Shown here: positions 15,768-24,595 of the stretch, one piece after another
Layout: each line of letters begins with the position of its first letter
How positions within the stretch are numbered: the first letter of the stretch is position 1
The notes under the pieces: generated by a model
Database searches by the model: none
What the model was told of the DNA's origin: nothing
What the model saw: only the letters and a program-made list of their open reading frames with translations
Translations under genes and position numbers: made by a program
Assembly (NCBI GenBank): GCA_018241365.1
Contig: JAFEDX010000193.1
Span: 1 to 64,000, forward strand
Reading direction: 5' to 3'
DNA: 64,000 nucleotides
Source of the DNA: Pseudomonadota bacterium
GTDB lineage: Bacteria; Pseudomonadota; Gammaproteobacteria; Xanthomonadales; Rhodanobacteraceae

Positions 15768-18700
15768 ATGAGCTTTTCCAGCATCTTCATCCGCCGCCCG
15801 ATCGCGACATCCTTGCTGATGCTGGCGGTGCTGCTGCTCGGAGTCATCGGCTACCAGGCGTTGCCGGTGTCCGCGCTGCCGGAAATCGAAGCCCCAAGCC
15901 TGGTGGTGACCACGCAATATCCGGGCGCCAGCGCGACCACCATCGCGACCCTGGTGACCACGCCGCTGGAGCAGCAGCTGGGCCAGATCTCGGGCCTGAC
16001 GATGATGAGTTCGAACAGCGCGGCCGGTCTGTCGACCATCACCCTGCAGTTCGCGATGGACACCAACCTCGACGTCGCCGCACAGGACGTGCAGTCGGCG
16101 TTGCGCACCGCGCGCCTGCCGGGCAGCCTGCCCTACCCGCCGGTGTACAAGCGGGTGAACCCGGCCGACGCGCCCATCATCACCCTCGCGCTGACCTCCG
16201 CCAGCCTGCCGCTGCGTGACGTCAACGACTACGCCGACTCGATCCTCGCACAGCGCCTCGCGCAGGTGCCGGGCGTGGGCCTGGTGTCGATCGCCGGCAA
16301 CGTGCGCCCGGCGATCCGCATCCAGGTCGATCCCGGCAAGCTGTCCAACCTCGGCCTGACGATGGAGGACTTGCGCAGCGCCCTGACGCAAGCCAACGTC
16401 AACGCGGCCAAGGGTTCTCTGAACGGCACGGTGCAGACCTACGAGATCGGCACCAACGACCAGTTGCAGAGCGCGCAGCAGTACGCGCAGACCATCATCT
16501 CCTACAAGAACGGCGCGCCGGTGCGGCTGTCGGACGTCGCCAACGTCATCGAAGGCGTCGAGAACGACCAGCTCGCCGCCTGGGCCAACGGCAAGCCGGC
16601 GGTGCTGCTGGACATCCGCCGCCAGCCCGGCGCCAACATCATCAAGACCGTCGACCAGATCGAGCAGACCCTGCCGTCGCTGCGCTCGGTGCTGCCGGCC
16701 GGCATCCAGCTGTCGGTGTTCGCCGATCGTACCGTCACCATCCGCGCCTCGGTGCGCGACGTCGAGATGACGCTGTTGATCTCGGTGGCGCTGGTAGTGG
16801 CGGTGATCTTCATGTTCCTGCGCCGCATGTGGGCGACGGTGATCCCGGCGGTAGCGGTGCCGCTGTCGCTGATGGGGACCTTCGCGGTGATGGCGTTCGC
16901 GGGCTTCTCGCTCGACAACCTGTCGTTGATGGCGTTGACGGTGGCGACCGGTTTCGTGGTGGACGACGCGATCGTGATGATCGAGAACATCGTGCGCTAC
17001 CTCGAACAAGGCAAGGAGGGCCGCGAAGCCGCCGAGATAGGTTCGCGCGAAATCGGCTTCACGGTGCTGTCGCTGACCGTCTCCCTCATCGCCGTGTTCC
17101 TGCCGCTGCTCCTGATGCCGGGCGTGACCGGGCGGCTGTTCCATGAATTCGCGTGGGTGCTGACCATCGCCGTTGCGATCTCGATGTTCGTGTCGTTGAC
17201 GCTGACCCCGATGATGTGTGCCTACCTGCTGAAGCAGGGTTCGCTGCCATCCGGTGACGAGCAGGCGCTGGAACAGCAACACGGCTTCTACGCGAAGATG
17301 CTGGGCTGGTACGAAGCCAGCCTCGACTGGGTGCTGGACCATCGCCGCACCACCATGCTGGTCGCGACCGCCTCGATCGCGGTGACGATCCTCCTGTACA
17401 TCGCGATCCCGAAGGATTTGCTGCCCGAGCAGGACACCGGCCTCATCACCGGCGTGGTGCAGGCCGACAGCGACATCGCATTTCCGGCGATGGAGAAATA
17501 CACCGAACAAGTGACCGAGGCGCTGCGCCGCAACCCGGCGGTCGCGGGCGTGGCGGCCTTCATCGGCGCCGGCGCAATCAACCCGACGCTCAACCAGGGT
17601 CAGGTCAGCATCGTGCTGAAGCCGCGCGGCGAGCGCGGCAGCCTCGACGCGGTGGTGGCCAGCCTGCAACACGACGTCGCCGGCATCCCGGGCGTCGAGT
17701 TGTTCCTGAAGCCGGTGCAGGACATCACCCTCGACACCACCGTCGCGCCCACCGAATACCAATACGCGATTTCGGAGATCGACCCGAACGACCTCGTGAA
17801 GTACGCGACCCAGATGGCGCAGGCGGTCAAGCAATTGCCCGAACTGGCGGACGTCTCCGACAACCTCGCGATGAACGGGCGTGCGCTGAAACTCGACATC
17901 GACCGCACCGCGGCGAGCCGCCTCGGCGTGCCGGTGCAGACCATCGATGACACCTTGTACGACGCCTTCGGCCAGCGCCAGATCTCGACCATCTTCACCC
18001 AGCAGAACCAGTACCGCGTGGTGCTGGAGGTGCAGCCGCAGTTCCGCAACCGCGCCGACCTCATGAACATGCTGCGGGTGCGCTCGAACGGCGCCAGCGG
18101 CGCGCTGACCGGCAGCAATGCCACCAGCCTCGGCATGCTGCAGTCGTCCAACTCGTCGACCGCGACCGGCATCGGACAAGCCAACACCGGCATCCCGCTG
18201 GGCGGCGGCAGCACGGTGCCGCTGTCCACCCTCGCCAGCGCCACCGTTACCGACGCGCCGCTGGTGATCGCGCACCAGAACCAGCTGCCCGCGGTGATCA
18301 TCTCGTTCAACGTCGCGCCGGGTTACTCGTTGTCGCAGGCCGTGGACGCGATCAACCGCACCGAAGCGTCATTGAATTTCCCGCCGCAGATCCGCGCCGG
18401 ATTCATCGGCAAGGCCGCCGAATTCTCGTCCTCGCTCGGCAACGAAGCGCTGCTGCTGCTGGCCGCGATCATCGTCATCTACATCGTGCTGGGCGTGCTG
18501 TACGAAAGCTACATCCATCCGCTGACGATCCTCTCGACGCTGCCGCCGGCCGGCGTCGGCGCACTGCTGGCGCTGATCCTGTTCGGGATGCCGCTGTCGG
18601 TGGACGGCATCGTCGGCATCGTGTTGTTGATCGGCATCGTCAAGAAGAACGCGATCATGATGATCGACTTCGCGATCACCGCGCAGCGCGCCGGCATGAA

Positions 18701-18989
18701 CGCGCACGACGCGATCCGGCGCGCCTGCCTGCTGCGTTTCCGGCCGATCATGATGACCACTTTCGCGGCGCTGTTCGGCGCGCTGCCGCTGGCGCTCGGC
18801 AACGGCATCGGCGCGGAGCTGCGCCGTCCGCTGGGCGTGTCGATCGTGGGCGGCCTGCTGCTCTCGCAACTGGTGACGTTGTACACCACGCCGGTGATCT
18901 ACCTGTACATGGAACGTTTCCAGGACTGGCTGAAGCAGCGGATGGAGCACCACGAGCATGCCGAGCTGGCGTCGGACAGCGGGAAGTGA
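15768..18989 (+). CDS. mdtB: RND multidrug efflux pump, first inner-membrane subunit (MdtB-like)
   Basis: Proton-driven RND transporter of 1073 residues. It has 12 predicted helices, two large periplasmic loops, and the proton-relay aspartates in TM4 (GFVVDDAIVMIEN). The start MSFSSIFIRRPIATSLLML is the typical RND N-terminus, so the ATG at 15768 is preferred although no Shine-Dalgarno is visible. It lies 199 bp after mdtA, separated by a two-hairpin repeat. MdtB and MdtC type proteins work as a mixed trimer in E. coli; the same is likely here because a second, divergent RND gene follows. Typical substrates of the family are bile salts, novobiocin and other drugs; the real substrate is unknown. 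Confidence 0.92.
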   Translation: MSFSSIFIRRPIATSLLMLAVLLLGVIGYQALPVSALPEIEAPSLVVTTQYPGASATTIATLVTTPLEQQLGQISGLTMMSSNSAAGLSTITLQFAMDTNLDVAAQDVQSALRTARLPGSLPYPPVYKRVNPADAPIITLALTSASLPLRDVNDYADSILAQRLAQVPGVGLVSIAGNVRPAIRIQVDPGKLSNLGLTMEDLRSALTQANVNAAKGSLNGTVQTYEIGTNDQLQSAQQYAQTIISYKNGAPVRLSDVANVIEGVENDQLAAWANGKPAVLLDIRRQPGANIIKTVDQIEQTLPSLRSVLPAGIQLSVFADRTVTIRASVRDVEMTLLISVALVVAVIFMFLRRMWATVIPAVAVPLSLMGTFAVMAFAGFSLDNLSLMALTVATGFVVDDAIVMIENIVRYLEQGKEGREAAEIGSREIGFTVLSLTVSLIAVFLPLLLMPGVTGRLFHEFAWVLTIAVAISMFVSLTLTPMMCAYLLKQGSLPSGDEQALEQQHGFYAKMLGWYEASLDWVLDHRRTTMLVATASIAVTILLYIAIPKDLLPEQDTGLITGVVQADSDIAFPAMEKYTEQVTEALRRNPAVAGVAAFIGAGAINPTLNQGQVSIVLKPRGERGSLDAVVASLQHDVAGIPGVELFLKPVQDITLDTTVAPTEYQYAISEIDPNDLVKYATQMAQAVKQLPELADVSDNLAMNGRALKLDIDRTAASRLGVPVQTIDDTLYDAFGQRQISTIFTQQNQYRVVLEVQPQFRNRADLMNMLRVRSNGASGALTGSNATSLGMLQSSNSSTATGIGQANTGIPLGGGSTVPLSTLASATVTDAPLVIAHQNQLPAVIISFNVAPGYSLSQAVDAINRTEASLNFPPQIRAGFIGKAAEFSSSLGNEALLLLAAIIVIYIVLGVLYESYIHPLTILSTLPPAGVGALLALILFGMPLSVDGIVGIVLLIGIVKKNAIMMIDFAITAQRAGMNAHDAIRRACLLRFRPIMMTTFAALFGALPLALGNGIGAELRRPLGVSIVGGLLLSQLVTLYTTPVIYLYMERFQDWLKQRMEHHEHAELASDSGK

Positions 18990-19029
18990 GTAGCGTCACG
19001 ATGATCCATATGTCGCACAAAGTCTCCTT

Positions 19030-19190
19030 GCCGCTCCCCTCTCCCCTCGGGAGAGCCGCCATCCATGGCACAAAAACTCCGTGGTGGCGCGTAGCGCCAG
19101 GTGAGGGTCCGGCACGTCAATGGACCCAACGTCACGCGCGGCTCTTACCCTCACCAGCAGCCCCTCTCCCGGAGGGCGAGGGGAGCAAGG
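19030..19190 (+). repeat. Palindromic element, CCCTCTCCC family, upstream of mdtC
   Basis: CTCCCCTCTCCCCTCGGGAG opens the element; CAGGTGAGGGTCCGG and CTTACCCTCACCAG are the inner pair; GCCCCTCTCCCGGAGGGCGA closes it with a GGGGAGCAAGG tail. The tail ends a few bases before the mdtC ATG and supplies its Shine-Dalgarno. The copy fills nearly the whole 205 bp between the pump genes. Confidence 0.8.
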
Positions 19191-19194
19191 CGCC

Positions 19195-22100
19195 ATGAAC
19201 ATCTCCGCGCCCTTCATCAAGCGTCCCATCGGCACCTCGCTGCTGGCGGCCGGCGTGCTGGCCGTAGGCATACTGTGTTACACACTGCTCGGCATCAGCT
19301 CGCTGCCGCAAATATCGTTCCCGGCGATCTGGGTCTCGGCCAGCCAGTCCGGCGCCAACGCCACCACCATGGCAGCCACCGTTGCCGCGCCGCTGGAACG
19401 CCATCTCGGCCAGATCCCCGGCATCCAGATGATGAACTCGCGCAGCTCCAACGGCAGCGCGTTCGTGATCCTGTTCTTCGATGCGGGCGTCGACATCAAT
19501 TCGGCCGCACAGCAGGTCGATGCCGCCATCAATGCCGCGGTGCCCGACCTGCCGACCGGCCTGCCGATGCCGCAGTGGCACAAGGCCAATCCCAACGACG
19601 ACCCGGTGATCTCGCTGGCGCTGACCTCCGACACCCAGCCGCTGTCGGAACTGTTCGATGCGGCCAACACCCTGCTGAGCCCGCGCCTGTCGCAACTGCC
19701 GGGCGTGGCGTCCGTGGATGTGTCGGGCAGCGCGCAACCCGCGGTGCGGGTGGACGTGGACCTGCACAAGCTCGACTCGATGGGCTTGTCCACCAACGAC
19801 ATCCGCAATGCGATCACCGCCGCCAACGTCACTTCGCCGCAGGGTTTCCTGTCCGACGGCAAGACCGAAACCGCGATCATCGCGAACGACCAGTTGCACA
19901 CCGCGCAACAGTTCGCCGATCTCGTGGTCGCCACCCACAATGGCACGCCGGTATTCCTGCGCGACGTCGCCAAGGTCTACCAGGGCGCGCAGGACAGCTT
20001 CCAGGCCGCCTATTTCAACGGCAAGCGCTCGATCCAGCTACAGGTCTTCAAGCGCCCCGACGCCAACGTGATCGCGACGGTGGACGGCGTCAAGGACGAA
20101 CTCGCCGGCTTGCGCAACCTGCTGCCGCCGGGCACGCAACTGACGCCCTACTTCGATGGCACGCCCACGATCCGCGATTCGGTCAACGACGTGCAGATCA
20201 CGCTGCTGATCTCGCTGGCGATGGTGGTCCTGACGATGGCGGTGTTCCTGCGCCGCCTCGCGCCCACCCTGATTGCCTCGGCGGCGGTGCCGCTGTCGCT
20301 GTGCGGCGCCTTCATCGTGATGTACGCGATGGGTTACACCCTCGACAACCTGTCACTGCTGGCACTGGTGATCGCGCTGACTTTCGTGGTGGACGACGCG
20401 ATCGTGGTGATCGAGAACATCACCCGCCATCTCGACGAAGGCAGGACGCGGCTCGAAGCCGCATTGCTGGGCGCGAAGGAAATCGGCTTCACCATCATCG
20501 CGATCACCGCATCCCTGATTGCGGTGTTCACACCGATCCTGTTTGCGCCGGGGATGATCGGTGTGTTCTTCCGCGAGTTCACGGTCACCCTGATCGCCGC
20601 GATCTTCGTGTCGATGATCGTGTCGCTGACCCTGACGCCGGCGCTGTGCGGGCGTTTCCTGCGCCATCATGCGCCTGTTCCGCAAGAACCCTCACGCCTG
20701 TCACGCGTGCTGGATGCCTTCCATGCCGGCATGCTGACGATCTACACGCGCACGCTGGACTGGGCGCTGCACAGGCACCCGAAGCTGATCGCGTGGTCGC
20801 CATTGTTGCTGCTGGCGCTGACGATCTTCCTGTTCACCAAGGTATCCGGGACCATGTTTCCGCCGCAGGATTCCGGCCTGATCTGGGGCCGCGCCAGCGG
20901 CAGCACCACGATGTCGTTCGCCGACCTCGAAGCACGCACCCACACCATCGTGCAGGCGTTGCGCGCGGATCCCGCGGTGGAATACGTCGGCGCGTCGATC
21001 GGCACCGGCCGGCGCGGCGCCAGCGGCTGGTTCAGCATCCAGTTGAAGCCGCTCGGGCACGGCCGCAAGGATTCGACCCAGCTGGTGGTGGCGCGGCTGT
21101 CGGCCAAGATGGCGCAATATCCCGATCTCGACGTGCGGCTGCGCCCGCACGAAGACCTGCCCTCGGGTAGCGGCGGCACCAGCCAGGGCGGGCAGTACAG
21201 TGTCAACCTGCAGGCCAACGACGCCAGCGAACTCGAGGAGTGGCTGCCGAAACTGCAGGCGCAACTGAAGAAGAATCCGATCTTCCGCGACGTCGGCACC
21301 GACCTTGATTCGGGTTCGCTGCTGCAGAACATGGTGGTGGACCGCGCCAAGGCCGCGCGCCTCGGCGTGTCGATGGCGGCGGTGGACGATGCGCTCTACA
21401 ACGCCTTCGGGCAACGCACTATCTCGACCATCTATTCGCCCACCAACAACTACCAGGTGGTGCTGACCGCGCTGCCGGCGCAAACCGCATCACCGGCGGC
21501 GCTCAACACGCTGCGCGTACTTTCATCCAACGGCCAGATGATCCCGATCAGCGCCATCGCGCACCAGGAATCCACGATCTCGCCCAGCCAGATCAGCCAC
21601 ATCAACCAGATGACCAGCATGTCGCTGTCGTTCAACCTCGCGCCCGGCGTGAGCCAGGGCGAAGCGATGCAACAGATCAACCGGACCATCGCCGACATGC
21701 GCATGCCGGGCGACATCAAGCTGGGGCTGGGTGACTTCTTCCGCCGCTTCGAGCAGCAGCAGCAGGAAATGCCGCTGCTTCTCCTGGGTGCGATCCTCGC
21801 GGTGTACCTGGTGCTCGGGATGCTGTACGAAAACCTGATCCACCCGGTGACGATCCTCTCGACCCTGCCCGCCGCCGGCGTGGGCGCGCTGCTCGCCCTG
21901 CTGGTCACCAACACGCCGCTGTCGATCGTCGCGATCATGGCGCTGGTGCTGCTGATCGGCCTGGTGAAGAAGAATGCGATCATGATGATCGACTTCGCGC
22001 TGGTGCGTGAACGCGAAGGCCGTACGCCGCTCGACGCGGTGCGCGAGGCCTGCCTGGTGCGCTTCCGCCCGATCATGATGACCACGATGGTCGCGATCCT

Positions 22101-22308
22101 GGCCTCGGTGCCGCTGGTGATCGGCATCGGCACCGGTGCGGAACTGCGCCGCCCGCTAGGCATCGCGATGCTGGGCGGCCTGATCTTCTCGCAGAGCCTG
22201 ACCCTGCTTTCCACGCCCGCGATCTACCTGGTGTTCGCCTCGTGGGCACGACGGAGGCGCGAGCGCAAGGCCGCCCGGCTGCAGCGCAAGTTGGCCGTGC
22301 AGGGCTGA
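19195..22308 (+). CDS. mdtC: RND multidrug efflux pump, second inner-membrane subunit (MdtC-like)
   Basis: 1037-residue RND transporter, paralogous to the preceding gene. It starts MNISAPFIKRPIGTSLLAAG and keeps the TM4 relay aspartates (FVVDDAIVVIENI), the second-half signature GLVKKNAIMMIDFAL and the conserved RFRPIMMTT. The ATG at 19195 is preceded by GAGGGGAGCAAGG from the palindromic element. Together with mdtA and mdtB it forms a heteromeric efflux operon; an outer-membrane TolC partner must be encoded elsewhere. Confidence 0.92.
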   Translation: MNISAPFIKRPIGTSLLAAGVLAVGILCYTLLGISSLPQISFPAIWVSASQSGANATTMAATVAAPLERHLGQIPGIQMMNSRSSNGSAFVILFFDAGVDINSAAQQVDAAINAAVPDLPTGLPMPQWHKANPNDDPVISLALTSDTQPLSELFDAANTLLSPRLSQLPGVASVDVSGSAQPAVRVDVDLHKLDSMGLSTNDIRNAITAANVTSPQGFLSDGKTETAIIANDQLHTAQQFADLVVATHNGTPVFLRDVAKVYQGAQDSFQAAYFNGKRSIQLQVFKRPDANVIATVDGVKDELAGLRNLLPPGTQLTPYFDGTPTIRDSVNDVQITLLISLAMVVLTMAVFLRRLAPTLIASAAVPLSLCGAFIVMYAMGYTLDNLSLLALVIALTFVVDDAIVVIENITRHLDEGRTRLEAALLGAKEIGFTIIAITASLIAVFTPILFAPGMIGVFFREFTVTLIAAIFVSMIVSLTLTPALCGRFLRHHAPVPQEPSRLSRVLDAFHAGMLTIYTRTLDWALHRHPKLIAWSPLLLLALTIFLFTKVSGTMFPPQDSGLIWGRASGSTTMSFADLEARTHTIVQALRADPAVEYVGASIGTGRRGASGWFSIQLKPLGHGRKDSTQLVVARLSAKMAQYPDLDVRLRPHEDLPSGSGGTSQGGQYSVNLQANDASELEEWLPKLQAQLKKNPIFRDVGTDLDSGSLLQNMVVDRAKAARLGVSMAAVDDALYNAFGQRTISTIYSPTNNYQVVLTALPAQTASPAALNTLRVLSSNGQMIPISAIAHQESTISPSQISHINQMTSMSLSFNLAPGVSQGEAMQQINRTIADMRMPGDIKLGLGDFFRRFEQQQQEMPLLLLGAILAVYLVLGMLYENLIHPVTILSTLPAAGVGALLALLVTNTPLSIVAIMALVLLIGLVKKNAIMMIDFALVREREGRTPLDAVREACLVRFRPIMMTTMVAILASVPLVIGIGTGAELRRPLGIAMLGGLIFSQSLTLLSTPAIYLVFASWARRRRERKAARLQRKLAVQG

Positions 22309-22379
22309 AGGCGGCTACAGCGCGGGTTCGGCCGCCGTTACAATCGGCCCTTCGTGTGTCGTGCAGGGGCCAGCGAACC

Positions 22380-23222
22380 ATGACCGAGCATCGGGAATCC
22401 CGCAGGATCGCCTTCATCGGCGGCGGCAACATGGCACGCAGCTTGATCGGCGCGCAACTTGCGCGTGGCATCCCCGTGACCGCGATCAGGGTGTCCGAGC
22501 CGCGCGCCGATGCACGTGCGGCACTCCGCCGTGAGTTGGGCGTGCAGGTGCACGACGACAACGCCGCTGCGGCAGCCGGCGCGGATTGCGTGGTGCTGGC
22601 GGTCAAACCGCAGGTGATGCGCGAGGTGTGCGAAGGACTCGCGGCGCCGCTGGCCAGCACGCACCCGCTGGTCATCTCGATTGCAGCCGGAGTGCGCATC
22701 GCGCAACTCGAACACCTGTTGGGCGCGCAGCACGCGATCGTGCGTTGCATGCCGAACACCCCGGCACTGGTCGGCTCGGGCGCAACCGGGATGTGCGCGA
22801 ACCGCAATGTTGACGCGGAACAACACGTGCTGGCCGAAAACCTCCTCGCTGCGGCCGGCATCGTGCGCTGGATCGATTCCGAATCGCAGATGGATACGGT
22901 GACCGCGCTGTCGGGCTCCGGCCCCGCCTACTTCTTCCTGCTGGTCGAGGCCATGGAAGCTGCCGCGGTGAAACTCGGCCTGCCGCGGGATACGGCCCGG
23001 ACGCTGGCCGCACAGACCTGCCTGGGCGCGGGGCACATGCTGGCCGACAGCACCGAAACCGCCGCGGAATTGCGCAAGCGCGTCACCTCGCCACACGGCA
23101 CCACCGCCGCCGCGCTCGCCGTGTTCGAGCAAGGCGGATTCAGGGCACTGGTCGAGCAGGCGTTGGCGGCGGCGGAGCACCGCGGTGCCGAAATGTCCGC
23201 CGAACTGGAAAAGACGGGATGA
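22380..23222 (+). CDS. proC: Pyrroline-5-carboxylate reductase
   Basis: Last step of proline synthesis: NAD(P)H reduction of 1-pyrroline-5-carboxylate. 280 residues with the Rossmann motif IAFIGGGNMARSLI (from about residue 10), the family signature VTALSGSGPAYFFLLVEAM and a C-terminal TSPHGTTAAAL motif. The ATG at 22380 was chosen for fit with the family; a TACAAT hexamer at about 22340 is a likely -10 box. The stop overlaps the next gene by four bases (ATGA). Confidence 0.95.
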   Translation: MTEHRESRRIAFIGGGNMARSLIGAQLARGIPVTAIRVSEPRADARAALRRELGVQVHDDNAAAAAGADCVVLAVKPQVMREVCEGLAAPLASTHPLVISIAAGVRIAQLEHLLGAQHAIVRCMPNTPALVGSGATGMCANRNVDAEQHVLAENLLAAAGIVRWIDSESQMDTVTALSGSGPAYFFLLVEAMEAAAVKLGLPRDTARTLAAQTCLGAGHMLADSTETAAELRKRVTSPHGTTAAALAVFEQGGFRALVEQALAAAEHRGAEMSAELEKTG

Positions 23223-23788
23223 CCTATCTTGCCAACGCCTTGTCGCTGCTGATCCAGTTTGCGTTCGGCTGCGCGGTCGCATTGTTCGTGTTCCGCCTGC
23301 TGGCCGAGGCCGTGCGTGCGGATTTCTACAATCCGATCTGCCAGTTCCTGTACCGCGCCACCAATCCGATCCTGACGCCGATCCGGCGCGTGATCCCGAC
23401 CTGGCGGCGCATCAACCTCGCCGCACTGCTGATCGCCTGGCTGCTGGAGGTGATCAAGAACCTGCTGCTGCGCTTCACGGTGCCCGATTTCTGGGCATCG
23501 AATTGGGGCACCCTGCTGCTTGGCGTGGCCGACCTGCTGAATTTCTTCATGATCGTGTACCTGATCATGATTGTCGTCTGGGCGCTGCTCAGCTACGTCA
23601 ACGTCGATGCGCGCAATCCACTGGTGCCGCTGCTCGGCAAAGTCGTGGATCCCGTGTTGAAACCGTTCCGCAAATTGCTGCCGCTGATCGGCGGCTTCGA
23701 CCTGTCGCCGGTACTGGCGATCCTGGTGATCCTGCTGGTGCAGACGATCGTGGTCGCGTGGCTGATGGATCTCGGGCACACGATTTGA
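23219..23788 (+). CDS. yggT: YggT-family membrane protein
   Basis: 189-residue integral membrane protein with two YggT repeats, each with the N-P-x(2)-P-hydrophobic core pattern (FYNPICQFLYRATNPILTPI; NVDARNPLVPLLGKVVDPVL). About four helices. Family members are often encoded beside proC/yggS and have been linked to osmotic or membrane homeostasis, but the biochemical role is not established. It is translationally coupled to proC by the ATGA overlap. Confidence 0.88.
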   Translation: MTYLANALSLLIQFAFGCAVALFVFRLLAEAVRADFYNPICQFLYRATNPILTPIRRVIPTWRRINLAALLIAWLLEVIKNLLLRFTVPDFWASNWGTLLLGVADLLNFFMIVYLIMIVVWALLSYVNVDARNPLVPLLGKVVDPVLKPFRKLLPLIGGFDLSPVLAILVILLVQTIVVAWLMDLGHTI

Positions 23789-23839
23789 GCTTCGCCTGCA
23801 TGGCTCGATGCGACATCCCTGTCTTCTTCCGCGCGCCAG

Positions 23840-23914
23840 ACTCGCCACATCCATGTGGCTCGCCCTTCGGGCCGCCTTCGGCGTTCAAATCGGCAGTCCC
23901 TGCCGATTTAGTCC
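23840..23914 (+). repeat. Left arm of composite inverted-repeat element
   Basis: Begins ACTCGCCACATCCATGTGGC and ends with the self-complementary AAATCGGCAGTCCCTGCCGA followed by TTTAGTCC. Its reverse complement reappears at 24302-24387 with a few changes and a 10-13 base insertion. The arm itself contains two small hairpins (CCACATCCATGTGG and AAATCGGCA/TGCCGATTT). Confidence 0.8.
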
Positions 23915-23922
23915 GGGCGCGC

Positions 23923-23961
23923 GGGTGACTTTCTCTTGCGTGGCCAAGAGAAAAGTCACCA
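23923..23961 (+). repeat. Internal long hairpin of the composite element
   Basis: GGTGACTTTCTCTT and AAGAGAAAAGTCACC pair with a short GC-rich loop (GCGTGGCC) and one bulged A. This is the most AT-rich structured piece of the block. It resembles a bidirectional terminator in form but lacks a T-tract directly after the stem on either strand. Confidence 0.7.
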
Positions 23962-24301
23962 AAGAGAAGGCCACCCCGCGAACACGCTCTTCGCCCATCC
24001 ATGGGCTGCGGGTTCACTCGCGTCCGCCGGGGTTCGCCGACGGCACATCCTTGTGCCCACGGCGAACTGGCCCGCGTCCTGCGGGCCATCCTTCGGACTC
24101 ACCCGCCGCCCGCTCGCCGTATTCGAGGGGCCCGCTTCGCGCGCATCCTGCGCGCAGGATGGACCGAGGCAAATTGATTTGTCGTGCTTCGAACAAGGCC
24201 ATGGATGGCCGGTAACGAAGCGACAGACGCGCCGTTGGCGGTGCCGCAGCCGCGCTGCCGATCGTGCGGGCAAGGCGCGCATGTCCGACTGCAGGGATGC
24301 G

Positions 24302-24387
24302 GGACTAAATCGGCAGGGACTGCCGATTTGAACGCCGCAGGCGGCCCTGAGCGTCAGCGAAGGGCGAGCCACAGGAATGTGGCGAGT
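24302..24387 (-). repeat. Right arm of composite inverted-repeat element
   Basis: Contains GGACTAAATCGGCAGGGACT, the reverse complement of the end of the left arm, then GCCGATTTGAACGCCG and AGGGCGAGCCACAGGAATGT / GGCGAGT. About 75 bases match the left arm; CTGAGCGTCAGCG is an extra piece. Confidence 0.8.
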
Positions 24388-24477
24388 AGTCTCGCGCCGG
24401 CGCGCGATCGGCAAGCGGCAAGGGTAGTCGAACGAACACGATGCTCGTTCGACCACCGCCACGGGCGCAATGGTTTT

Positions 24478-24530
24478 TGGCTACTTTTTGCCGAAACAAA
24501 AAGTAGCTCGCTCGCCGCCGAGGCGAGCGA
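24478..24530 (+). terminator. Two adjacent hairpins with A/T-rich stem, possible terminator
   Basis: GGCTACTTTTTG pairs with CAAAAAGTAGC (24478-24505), directly followed by TCGCTCGCC / GGCGAGCGA (24508-24530). The first stem could end transcription in either direction because its arms carry T5 and A5. It lies 65 bp downstream of the stop codon of the BtuF-like gene read on the minus strand. Confidence 0.4.
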
Positions 24531-24595
24531 AACCAAACGAAAGCGCTTCGCACTCGCTTGCCGTGCAACTGCACGCGGAAAAGATGGCGGCGGCG

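Larger units (their letters stand above)
23789..24595. other. 807 bp gene-free block of nested inverted repeats
   Basis: No supported gene. The block is made of a long imperfect terminal inverted repeat (23840-23914 and 24302-24387), an internal hairpin with arms GGTGACTTTCTCTT / AAGAGAAAAGTCACC (23923-23961), and two further hairpins near 24478-24530. Translations of the arms give phrases such as TKSAGTADLNAEGG that I recall from many hypothetical proteins of Xanthomonadaceae, which argues that the sequence is a dispersed non-coding repeat. Confidence 0.7.

Noticed and set aside
15525..18275. Long minus-strand open frame opposite mdtB
   Set aside because: Same cause: reverse-complement shadow of a GC-rich gene with conserved RND motifs on the + strand.
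23956..24462. Possible small genes inside the 23.8-24.6 kb block
   Set aside because: Frames exist on both strands, but they translate the inverted-repeat arms and hairpins, have no ribosome-binding sites and no coherent protein character.
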